From DAISKN01 sp963716925 (GTDB taxonomy: Bacteria > Acidobacteriota > Vicinamibacteria > Marinacidobacterales > SMYC01): a DNA stretch of 64,000 nt. Of the stretch, positions 25,150-33,506 are shown in pieces (within the stretch, counting starts at the first letter, position 1; each line of letters starts with the position of its first letter). The notes under the pieces are model-generated. The model saw only the letters and a program-made list of their open reading frames with translations. It was not told the origin of the DNA and did not search any database. Made by a program: the position numbers and the translations under genes. The stretch spans positions 186,001-250,000 of the forward strand of contig CAVQUX010000010.1 in the NCBI GenBank assembly GCA_963716925.1, read 5' to 3'.

Positions 25150-27881
25150 GTGGCGAGACCCGTCCTGTTTGCCCCGCGCGCGATCGGGCTCCTGATCGTC
25201 GTGCTCCTCTTCCTCGGCCTTCCGCTCATCGTACAGTTCTACACCGATTGGCTCTGGTTCGGTGAGGTAGGCTATCAATCGGTCTTCCTCCGCACCCTCA
25301 CCGCGAAGGCGACGGTTTCCTCGCTGGTGTTCCTGGTCTCGTTTCTGGTCCTCGCGGTGAACCTGAGACTGGCCTTCGCCACGCTGAGACGACGCGACTT
25401 CGAGATCCTCACGCCCGACGGGCCGCGCTCGATTACGGTGGATCCGGGACGGCTCCGTCCGCTGACGTTCGTGGTCGCCGCCATCGCCGCCTTTCTGATG
25501 TCGTCCTTCGGGTCCGCGCACTGGGCGGAGTGGCTGTTCTTCTGGAACTGGACGCCGTTCGGAGAGACGGATCCCATCCTCGGTTGGGACATAGGCTTTT
25601 TCGTCTTTCGGCTCCCGTTTCTCCAGTTCGTCTACCAGGTCGCCCTCGGGCTGGTCGTACTGTCGACCGCCGGAGTCGTGGGGACTCACGTCTTCGCCGG
25701 CAACCTGGGAATCGAAGCGCGCCAGGGATTCTTCGCGCACCGAACGGCGATCCGGCATCTGTCGGCGCTCGCCGCCGCGCTCCTGCTGGTGCTCGCCTTC
25801 GGCGCATGGCTCGAGGTGCCCGCGCTTCTCACCAGCTCTTCGAGGATCCTCCAGGGCGCGTCGTACGTGGACGCCCACGCGCGGATTCCCGCCCTGCGCG
25901 CTCTCATGGCGGTGTCGATCCTGAGCGCGCTGCTCGCGGGGGCGCAGGCGTTCCGCCGGGGCTATCGTCCCATCGCCGCGGCAATCGGCCTCTATCTCGC
26001 GGTGTGGATCGGAGGAGCCCTCTACGCAGCGGTGGTGCAGCGCTTCGTGGTCGCGCCCAACGAGCAGGTCCGGGAGACTCCGTTCATCGCTCACAATATC
26101 GCCGCCACCCGGGCGGCGTTCGACCTCGATCAGGTGGAGGAGCGCCAGCTCTCCGGCGACGCGGTTCTCACCCGCGCCTCGATCGACGCGAACGCCGCGA
26201 CTCTCGGAAACGTGCCTCTCTGGAATCACCAGCCGCTGCTCGACACCTTCGGCCAGATCCAGGAGATCCGGACGTACTACGACTTCGTCTCCGTCGACAA
26301 CGATCGCTACCTCATCGACGGCGAGTACCGGCAGATCATGCTCTCGGCGCGCGAGCTGAACTCCGAGAGCCTGCCCAGCCGCACGTGGATCAACGAGCGG
26401 CTGACGTTCACCCACGGCTACGGCCTCACGCTCGGGCCCGTGAACCAGGTCACTCCCGAGGGGCTGCCGGTGCTCTTCATCAAGGACCTGCCGCCGGTGT
26501 CGAGCGTCGGGCTCGAAGTCACTCAGCCGGCGCTCTACTTCGGCGAGCTGTCGAACGACCACGTCTTCGTCCGCACCGCCACCGAGGAGTTCGACTATCC
26601 GCGGGGCGACGACAACGTCTTCGCGAGCTACGAGGGGACGGGCGGCGTCCCGCTCGGGGGGCTCCTGCGCCGCCTGCTGTTCGCCATCCGTTTCCGCTCG
26701 ACCGATACGCTGCTCTCCGCCGACGCTCACTCCGGAGAGCCGCGTCCTCATGCACCGGCGGATCGCGGAGCGGGTGTCCCGGATCGCGCCGTTCCTCACG
26801 TTCGATCGGGACCCGTACCTCGCGATCGACGACGGCCGGCTGCGTGTGGATGCAGGACGCCTACACTACCACCTCGCGCTATCCCTACTCGACGCCCGCT
26901 CGGCGAACGTCAACTACATCCGCAACTCGGTGAAGGTCACCATCGACGCCTATCACGGCACGACGACGTTCCACCTGATCGATCCGCGCGACCCGATCGC
27001 GGCGACGCTCGGGCAGATCTTCCCCGACCTGCTCCAGCCCGCTCGAGGCCATGCCCGAGGGCCTGCGCGCCGCGCCTCCGCTATCCGCAGGGGATCTTCC
27101 AGCTGCAGGCGACGATGTTCTCGACGTTCCACATGACGAACCCCGCGGTCTTCTACAACAAGGAGGACCAGTGGGAAGTGCCCGCGATCGATCAGGAATC
27201 GCCAGTCGGTGCGCATGGAGCCCTACTACACGATCATGAAGCTGCCGGGTGAGGCGGGCCCCGAGTACATCCAGATGCTCCCCTATCACACCGCGGCAGA
27301 AGGACAACCTCGCCGCCTGGATGGTCGCGCGCAGCGACGGCGAGCACTACGGCAAGCTGATGGTGTTCCAGTTCCCCAAGCAGACGGTGGTCTTCGGCCC
27401 GCGGCAGATCGCGGCGCGCATCAACCAGGACCAGGTGATCTCGCCGCAGATCACGCTCTGGAACCAGCAGGGCTCGGAGGTGATCCAGGGCACGCTGCTG
27501 GTCATCCCGATCGAGGAGTCGCTCCTCTACATCCGCCCGCTCTACCTGCGCGCCGCCGGCGGGCGAATCCCCGAGCTGAAACGGGTCATCGTCGCCTACC
27601 AGAACCAGATCGTGATGGAGGAGACGCTCGAAGAGGCGCTCGAGCGCATGTTCCCCCACGAAGGCGCGCCGCCTCTCGCCGCGGCTCCGCCGCTGGTGAC
27701 GGGGCTCGGCGCCCCCGAGGCTCCCGAAGCCGACGAGGCGGGAGACCTCCCGGCACAGGCGCGCGAGCACTACCGGCGGGCCATCGAGGCGCAGCGCCGC
27801 GGCGACTGGGCGCTCTACGGCGAGGAGATACGAAAGCTCGGCGAGGTCCTCGAGCGAATGAGCCTCGAGAAACCCGATTAG
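25150..27881 (+). pseudogene. UPF0182 family membrane protein, interrupted by seven frameshifts
   Basis: Large integral-membrane protein of the UPF0182 family (about 900 residues; function unknown). The N-terminal part (25150 to about 26725) is intact, with seven or so membrane helices and the family segments SSFGSAHWAEWLFFWN, GWDIGFFVFRLP and QIQEIRTYYDFVSVD. After 26725 the homology changes frame near 26725, 26843, 26908, 27035, 27077, 27192 and 27283, then stays in frame to 27881 (DNLAAWMVARSDGEHYGK, RINQDQVISPQITLWNQQGS). Six shifts act as +1 and one as -1. Conserved residues such as WMQDAYTTTSRYPYSTP and NYIRNSVKVTIDAYHGTT remain readable across the shifts. I therefore think the gene is intact in the organism and the consensus sequence is faulty, but true decay cannot be excluded. 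Confidence 0.8.
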
Positions 27882-27918
27882 CGAGACCGCGGCGCCACCC
27901 GCTCATTCGACAGGTCTG

Positions 27919-27931
27919 AGGGACAGTCCCT
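27919..27931. repeat. 13-bp palindrome AGGGACAGTCCCT
   Basis: Perfect 6-bp inverted repeat around a central A in the gap between the UPF0182 gene and the next operon. GGGAC-GTCCC palindromes of this kind recur between genes in some genomes, so it could be a dispersed repeat. It could also be an operator for the operon starting at 27983. Only one copy was noticed here. Confidence 0.4.
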
Positions 27932-27982
27932 TTACCTCACCCGCGCAATCGGCATATCATCCCCCCAAAGCGGGGACCCACA

Positions 27983-29176
27983 TTGCCGCGTCGACAGTCG
28001 TTCGCGGTGCGCTCGTCGTCTCATCCGGCGGAGCTCGAGCGCGCCCTCAGGAAGCTGGCCTCGACCGCCGAAGCGGTGTTCTTGCGCGAGCCCGCGATCG
28101 ACCCGAGCACCCCGGAGACGTCGGACCTCGACGTTCTGGTCTTCGGCCCCGTGGATGACCTCCTCCCCGAGCGAGTATTCCCGACCGGGCAATCGTCGGA
28201 GCGGGCCATCGATCTCATCTGGCTTCCGGCCGGAAGCCTCGAGGACCCCGAGGCGTTCGCGAAGCAGGGCGTTCTCGCGCATCGGCTGCTCAAATCGAGG
28301 GCGGTCCAGGATCCGACCGGGAAATTCGAACGGCAGAGGCGTCTCGTCGAAGGGGCGATGTTCGATCCCAGGGTCCAGAGGGAACGCGTCGCCGCCTTTC
28401 TGGACCTGGGATTCCTGACCGTCCGGGAGATCGGGATCACGAGGGACTTCCCGGCGCTCGCGCTCTTCTGGCTGCACATGGCTTACGCCGCTCTCATCGC
28501 CGCGCTCGGCGACGCGACCCGGACGCTCTGTCCCAACGTCTACAGCCGGCCTTTCGACTACGCCCCTCATCTCGAGGAGCGGACCCGCCTCAGCCTGGTC
28601 GGACCCTTTCTCTCCGCGCTCCACCTTCGCGTAGCCCTCGACGACGTCGTCGAAGCGCTGTGGCGCATCCACCGGGTCGTCGCCGACCGATTCCCCGAGC
28701 CGCCGTGGAAAGAGAACGTCCGCAGCTCGACGCGATACGAGTACCGCTACTTCCTGTCCAGGGAAGAGGTCGCCTGGCGCGTCGCCGCAGCGTCGGAGAT
28801 GGCGCGGCGTGGGGGCCTCGCGAACGCCGTCTTCTACCTTCGCCTCCTCGCCTACTCTCTCGGTCGCATCCCATCGGTTTACCGTCACGCGCTCGAGGGC
28901 GAGGACGCCTCGTTTCTCCGGCCGCGCCGGGCGATGGGACCGGAGCTCCGGTCGCTCTGTCCCGAGATCGTGGACGATCTCGCACTCGTTCTCGGCGACG
29001 AAGCGACACCGGAACACGTGAGCCAGGCGCTCGAAGAAATACTGCGGCTGAAGGCCGAGACTCTTCTCTACCTCGAGTCGCGTGGTATCTCCCCTCCCGG
29101 GCTTCGAGAATGGAGACCGTTTCAATCCGACACCCAGGCTCTGAAGGAGGGCCTCGCGCATGTCCAAGACCGATGA
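27983..29176 (+). CDS. Uncharacterised protein with divergent nucleotidyltransferase-like domain
   Basis: Unrecognised 397-residue protein. The N-terminal 100 residues look like a polymerase-beta-type nucleotidyltransferase: TSDLDVLVFG gives D48 and D50, and IDLIWLP gives a third acidic residue D77, with correct spacing for the metal-binding triad. The GS motif normally about a dozen residues before the first aspartate is missing (LREPAIDPSTPETSD), so it may be divergent or inactive. The remaining 300 residues are mostly helical, with HLEERTRLSLVGPFLSALHL and a basic SSTRYEYRYFLSREEVAWR segment. The start is TTG at 27983 with GGGGA upstream. The 3' end overlaps the next gene by 17 bp, so the three genes to 31573 form one operon. 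Nucleotide transfer to a partner is possible but unproven. Confidence 0.7.
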   Translation: MPRRQSFAVRSSSHPAELERALRKLASTAEAVFLREPAIDPSTPETSDLDVLVFGPVDDLLPERVFPTGQSSERAIDLIWLPAGSLEDPEAFAKQGVLAHRLLKSRAVQDPTGKFERQRRLVEGAMFDPRVQRERVAAFLDLGFLTVREIGITRDFPALALFWLHMAYAALIAALGDATRTLCPNVYSRPFDYAPHLEERTRLSLVGPFLSALHLRVALDDVVEALWRIHRVVADRFPEPPWKENVRSSTRYEYRYFLSREEVAWRVAAASEMARRGGLANAVFYLRLLAYSLGRIPSVYRHALEGEDASFLRPRRAMGPELRSLCPEIVDDLALVLGDEATPEHVSQALEEILRLKAETLLYLESRGISPPGLREWRPFQSDTQALKEGLAHVQDR

Positions 29177-30506
29177 GCTCTGTGACCACTGCAACAGCAA
29201 GATCGACTCGGTATTCAATCCGACTACCGGCACGAGGACCTTGGAACTCATCGCCGGCCAGCGCCTCGTTACCGAGTGCTGTTTCGTCGCCGACGAGATC
29301 CACTTCACCGGGAACGGCCAGATCGTCTTCGCGCCTCAGAAACGGGAGAAAGAATATTGCCGTGAGTGCTTCGTCATTTGCCGCAAGCTCGTGGTCAAGG
29401 GCGGCAACAAGCCCGGCGGTTTCAATCCCTGCGGACCGGACGACCCAGGATCGGATTACAACAACAATAACGCCATCACCTGGCTCGATCGCCTCACCGC
29501 GGCCGGGGCGGGCTCCGACCTTCTGCCGGCGGCGAACGGCACGTCGCACGACAAGAACGTCTGGTCCGACGTGGGACAGGGCAGCCCCCACGGCGCCGAC
29601 GGAGGAGACGGAACCAACGGAGCGAAGGGAAACACCGGGTCCTCGGGGAAGAGCGCTCCCAACTTCGCGCTCCTCGCCGTCGAGGTCGAGATCGGCGCGG
29701 GCGACAACCTGACCATCGATTTCGACGGGCAGAACGGCGGAAAGGGCGGTAAGGGACAGGCCGGCGGCGACGGCGGCGACGGAATGGGCGGCCGCGACGG
29801 ATCCTCCGACACCACCTGGCCGGGAACGGGCTGCGATCGCCAGCCAGGCAACGGAGGCAGCGGGGGCGACGGCGGCTTCGGCGGCGACGGCGGTGACGGC
29901 GGTGGCGGCGGGCGCGCCGGAAACATCACCATCGTGAGCACCGCGGCGAGCATCGCCGGCTCCGGTGTCTTCCTCGGCGGCAAAATCCACTACGTCAACG
30001 ACGGCGGCGACGGCGGCGAAGGCGGAAAAGGCGGCAGAGGGGGGAAGAAAGGGACGGGCGGAAAGAAGGGGAAGAAGACGTCGGAATGCGACGAGGCGGA
30101 GAACGGCAACGACGGCGAAGGCTTCCTGACCCTGGAAGCCGACAAGGGATCCACCGGACCGCACGGCGGGGGCGGCTCGCTCGGGTTCGAGGAAGTCAAG
30201 ACCGGCACCTGCGCCGACGCCATCCCCTTGCCGACATTGTCGGTATCGAGCGTCACTCCAAACAGCGGCACCCGGGGGGCGTCGGTGAACGTGACCATCG
30301 CCGGTGTGGGCTTCGCCCCGGCCGCCACCGTCGACGTCAGCGGGCTCGGGGTCACGGTCTCGAACATCGTCGTCGTGAACGCGACCACCATCACCTGCAA
30401 GTTCGACATCGGGGCGCTCGCGCCCCAGACGGCGCGTGACGTCACGGTGAAGAACAGCCTCATTCACCAGGCGACGCTCACCGGAGGGTTCTCCGTCGTT
30501 CCTTGA
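29160..30506 (+). CDS. Glycine-rich GGX-repeat protein with N-terminal cysteines and C-terminal TIG/IPT domain
   Basis: Unrecognised 448-residue protein without a signal peptide. Residues 1-75 hold cysteines in CDHC, ECCF and YCRECFVIC, possibly a metal site. A collagen-like G-X-Y run follows (GADGGDGTNGAKGNTGSSGK), then three blocks of GG-X triplets rich in D and K (such as GGFGGDGGDGGGGGRAG). Between them lie short strand-forming segments (AGNITIVSTAASIAGSGVF). The last 95 residues form an immunoglobulin-like TIG/IPT domain (SVTPNSGTRGASVNVTIAGV). GGX runs can pack as polyglycine-II helices or turns of a beta-solenoid, suggesting a structural or adhesive role. It overlaps both neighbours. 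Exporter genes are not adjacent. Confidence 0.72.
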   Translation: MSKTDELCDHCNSKIDSVFNPTTGTRTLELIAGQRLVTECCFVADEIHFTGNGQIVFAPQKREKEYCRECFVICRKLVVKGGNKPGGFNPCGPDDPGSDYNNNNAITWLDRLTAAGAGSDLLPAANGTSHDKNVWSDVGQGSPHGADGGDGTNGAKGNTGSSGKSAPNFALLAVEVEIGAGDNLTIDFDGQNGGKGGKGQAGGDGGDGMGGRDGSSDTTWPGTGCDRQPGNGGSGGDGGFGGDGGDGGGGGRAGNITIVSTAASIAGSGVFLGGKIHYVNDGGDGGEGGKGGRGGKKGTGGKKGKKTSECDEAENGNDGEGFLTLEADKGSTGPHGGGGSLGFEEVKTGTCADAIPLPTLSVSSVTPNSGTRGASVNVTIAGVGFAPAATVDVSGLGVTVSNIVVVNATTITCKFDIGALAPQTARDVTVKNSLIHQATLTGGFSVVP

Positions 30507-31573
30507 TGCGGCACCCGGAGCTGGACTCCGCAATCGAGTCGGCAAAGAGCTACCTTCTGGCGCAGGCGCGGGAAGGCTTCCCCGAGACCTGTCATGTGAT
30601 GTTCTTCCCGCGCCGCGCCGGCTTCCGCGTTCGGCGCGAGCGCCAGGCATCCGACGTCTTCGCCCGATCGGTGCTGGCGAGCGTTCTTCTCGACGCGGCG
30701 CAGCTGGACGAGGACGCGTCGTTCCAGAGAGCGATCGCGGACCTCGCCCGGCGGGAGGCCTCGCACGTCGCCGGCGCCCGGCTCGCCGACCGCGCGGGTG
30801 GCTGGAGCTACTTCCCCGATCTCCCGGAGCTTCCTCCCGACCTCGACAGCCTGTCCGCGGCTTTGATCCTCTTCGCCCGCGCGGCGCCGGAGAGCCTTCC
30901 CCTCTGCGACGAGCCCATCGCGCTCGCCCTCGAGGGCGCGAGCCCAACGGGCGCCGTCGAGACGTGGCTCATCTCGCCGATGGACGATCCCGGCCAGAAG
31001 CGACGGATGCGCCGTGGAGTCACCCGTTTCTGGGGAAACGAGATCGACGTCGAGGTCTGCGCCCGCTTCTACCTCGGGCTCTGGATGCGCGACTCCGCGC
31101 GCCATGGCGAGTTCGTCCGCCGCGGCGCGGAGCTCATCGCGGCGCGACAGCAGGCGAACGGGTCCTGGGAGGCCTCCTGGTACCACGGCCGGGCCTACGG
31201 CGCCGGACTCTGCCTGCGACTGTTGCGCGCGGTCGGGATGCAAGGAGACTCCGTCCGACGCGCCGTAGAGCTCTTGGCGTCCGAGCAGCGTGCCGATGGT
31301 GGCTGGGCGGTCTGGGGGGAGACCGACGCTCAGGAGACCGCACTCGCGCTATGGGCCCTGGGAGACTCGGCACCGGAGCCGGCAATCGAGAAAGCGATCG
31401 CGTGCTTGCTCGACTACCAGACGCGCGAAGGACATTGGAAAGGCTCGCCGTGGATAAGGATGGACGTGGGACGGGCGCGTGGACTCGAAGGCCCCACGCT
31501 CTCCTACGCGAGCGCGACCGTCACCGCGGGCTTTTGCCTCAGAACGCTCCTCTGGGCCCGGCGACGGTTCTGA
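30506..31573 (+). CDS. Squalene-cyclase/prenyltransferase-like alpha-alpha toroid protein
   Basis: Unrecognised 355-residue protein with repeats of the squalene-hopene cyclase/prenyltransferase type. QW-like motifs are at QQANGSWEAS (about 215), QRADGGWAVW (about 261) and QTREGHWKGS (about 306), and TDAQETALALWALG resembles the repeat helix. DLDS at D112-S115 sits where cyclases have DxDD, but lacks the last aspartate, and the protein is half the length of a squalene-hopene cyclase. A new terpene cyclase, a non-catalytic toroid binding the GGX protein, or another enzyme are all possible. The ATG at 30506 shares its A with the upstream stop (TGATG); a TTG at 30503 is the alternative. Confidence 0.72.
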   Translation: MRHPELDSAIESAKSYLLAQAREGFPETCHVMFFPRRAGFRVRRERQASDVFARSVLASVLLDAAQLDEDASFQRAIADLARREASHVAGARLADRAGGWSYFPDLPELPPDLDSLSAALILFARAAPESLPLCDEPIALALEGASPTGAVETWLISPMDDPGQKRRMRRGVTRFWGNEIDVEVCARFYLGLWMRDSARHGEFVRRGAELIAARQQANGSWEASWYHGRAYGAGLCLRLLRAVGMQGDSVRRAVELLASEQRADGGWAVWGETDAQETALALWALGDSAPEPAIEKAIACLLDYQTREGHWKGSPWIRMDVGRARGLEGPTLSYASATVTAGFCLRTLLWARRRF

Positions 31574-31593
31574 AGGGTCGCCCGCGCGCCGCA

Positions 31594-33216
31594 CTACAGC
31601 TGGCCCTCGGCGTGGCGACGGCGCAGGACTTTCTTGTCGAACTTGCCGACGCTGGTCTTCGGGATCTCGTCCAGAAAAACGACCTTGTCGGGAAGCCAGA
31701 AACGCGGGAACTCGGCAAGAAGATGGGCGGACAGCTCCTCGTGGGTGACGTCGTTTCCCCGACGAGCACGTACGACGACGGCGAGCGGGCGCTCGCCCCA
31801 TTTCTCGCTGGGGACGGCGATGACCGCGGCTTCGCCCACTTTGGGATGGGCCATCAGAGCGTTCTCGAGGGCGACGCTCGATATCCACTCGCCGCCGCTC
31901 TTGATGAGGTCCTTGGTGCGGTCGGTGATGTGCATGAAGCCGTCCTCACCGATGGTGGCGACATCGCCGGTGCGGAACCAGCCGTCCCGGGTGAAATGCT
32001 CGGGGCCCGCGCCCAGCTTGAAATACTCCTTCGCGACCCAGGGCCCCCGAACCTGGAGCTCTCCCATCGTGACCCCGTCCCAGGGCAGCTCGGCGCCGCT
32101 GTCACTCACCAGTCGCAGCTCCACGCCCGCCACGGGATAGCCCTGCTTGGCTTTGACGTCCCATCTCTCGTTCTCGGGAAGCTCCAGATGCCTGCGCATC
32201 GGAATCGATACCGTGCCCAGGGGAGAGGTTTCGGTCATGCCCCAGGCGTGGAGCACGTTCACGCCCAGATCCTTTTCGTACCCCTCGATCAAGGCCCGGG
32301 GCATGGCCGCGCCGCCCACCACCAGGGCGCGAATGGAAGACAGGTCGCGCGGATTCGACTTGAGCTCGTGATAGAGACCGGTCCACACCGTGGGAACCCC
32401 CGCCGCCACCGTGACTCGGTGTCCGGCGATGAGCTCCGCGAGGCCATGGGGGCTCAGATCCGGACCCGGGAGCACCATCTCGGCCCCCGCGTTCGCGCAG
32501 GCATAAGGAAGACCCCAGGCCATGGCGTGGAACTGGGGTACCACCACGAGCACGACGTCTCGCTCCGTCAGCCCCAGCGCATTCGCCTGGCACTCGCCCA
32601 GCGTGTGCAGGTACATCGATCGATGGCTGTAGAGCACGCCCTTGGGATCGCCGGTGGTGCCGCTGGTGTAGCAGAGCCCCATGGCCTCGTTCTCGTCGGT
32701 GACTCTCCAGTCGAACGCTTCGTCGACGTCCGCCATGAGCTCCTCGTAGTAGAGGACGTTCTTCAGCTTGCTCTCCAGGCCCCGGTCGGTATTGAAGAGG
32801 ACGAAGTGCGAGACTCCCGGGATCTGCTCGGCAACCCGCTCGAGGAGCGGAAGCAGGGTGCCGTCGACGAAGATCACGCGGTCTTCGGCGTGGTTGATGA
32901 CGTACGCGAGCTGCTCGGGAAAGAGCCGCAGGTTGAGCGTATGACAGACGGCGCCCGCAGCCGGAATTCCGAAATAGAGCTCCAGGTGCTGATAGTTGTT
33001 CCAGGCGAACGTCCCCACCCGGTCCCCGGGACGCACTCCAATCCGATCCAGGACGTTTCCCAGGCGCTTCACCCGCTTGTACAGATTCGCGTAGGTGTAC
33101 TGGTGCATGGACCCGCCGGGAGTCCGGGAGTAGATTCTCTTCTCGGGATAGACGCGGTTGGCGTGCTCGAGGATGCGGTCCATCGTGAGGGGGTAGCTCA
33201 TCATGAGTCCCTTCAT
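31594..33216 (-). CDS. AMP-dependent acyl-CoA synthetase (fatty-acid CoA ligase)
   Basis: ANL-superfamily enzyme, 540 residues, activating a medium- or long-chain acid to acyl-AMP and then acyl-CoA (or transferring it to another thiol). The P-loop is CYTSGTTGDPKGVLYSHRS, the A5 motif AWGMTETSPLG, the hinge motif GWFRTGDVATIGEDG, and the A10 lysine is in IPKTSVGKFDKKVLR. The start ATG at 33216 has a strong AAAGGAG site 7 bases upstream, the clearest in the window. It lies 29 bp after the acyl carrier protein gene and ends 20 bp from the convergent toroid gene. Together with the carrier protein it might load an acyl group, but its true substrate is unknown. Confidence 0.88.
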   Translation of the reverse strand: MKGLMMSYPLTMDRILEHANRVYPEKRIYSRTPGGSMHQYTYANLYKRVKRLGNVLDRIGVRPGDRVGTFAWNNYQHLELYFGIPAAGAVCHTLNLRLFPEQLAYVINHAEDRVIFVDGTLLPLLERVAEQIPGVSHFVLFNTDRGLESKLKNVLYYEELMADVDEAFDWRVTDENEAMGLCYTSGTTGDPKGVLYSHRSMYLHTLGECQANALGLTERDVVLVVVPQFHAMAWGLPYACANAGAEMVLPGPDLSPHGLAELIAGHRVTVAAGVPTVWTGLYHELKSNPRDLSSIRALVVGGAAMPRALIEGYEKDLGVNVLHAWGMTETSPLGTVSIPMRRHLELPENERWDVKAKQGYPVAGVELRLVSDSGAELPWDGVTMGELQVRGPWVAKEYFKLGAGPEHFTRDGWFRTGDVATIGEDGFMHITDRTKDLIKSGGEWISSVALENALMAHPKVGEAAVIAVPSEKWGERPLAVVVRARRGNDVTHEELSAHLLAEFPRFWLPDKVVFLDEIPKTSVGKFDKKVLRRRHAEGQL

Positions 33217-33245
33217 GATTCACTCCTTTCTGACATCGCCGACGA

Positions 33246-33506
33246 CTAGGACGTCGGGCGGTCGGCCAGCCTGGACCGCAGAAAGCCCACCATCTTCCGA
33301 AGCGTCCCGACTTGACCGTACTCCGACTCGGCGACGCTGACGCCGAGCTCATCGCGAATTCCCGTCAGCAGGTTCAGAAAGTCGAACGAATCGATGTCGA
33401 GGGCCCGCTGGAGGGGCTCATCGGGATCGACGGAGTCGAAATCGCATTCAGGCGCGATGCGCGCGAGGACCTTCGCGAGCGCAGCGCGAATCTCTTCTTC
33501 CCTCAC
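33246..33506 (-). CDS. Acyl carrier protein
   Basis: Small acidic carrier protein of 86 residues with four predicted helices. The phosphopantetheine attachment serine is S40 in LDIDSFDFLNLL, close to the usual DSL motif. The start is GTG at 33506, overlapping the E2 stop as GTGA, so the two are coupled. The frame is open far upstream on this strand but only as a shadow of the E2 gene. It is a dedicated carrier rather than the housekeeping one, because no fatty-acid synthesis genes are around it. It probably works with the ligase at 31594 or with the acyltransferase E2. Confidence 0.88.
   Translation of the reverse strand: MREEEIRAALAKVLARIAPECDFDSVDPDEPLQRALDIDSFDFLNLLTGIRDELGVSVAESEYGQVGTLRKMVGFLRSRLADRPTS

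Noticed and set aside
23806..26799. 997-codon minus-strand frame opposite the purine permease and UPF0182 genes
   Set aside because: Composition is charged and repetitive, and it spans two well-supported genes on the other strand.
26725..27283. Programmed frameshifting in the UPF0182 gene
   Set aside because: Seven shifts without slippery heptamers or a shared signal, including one of opposite sign, are not compatible with a programmed event.
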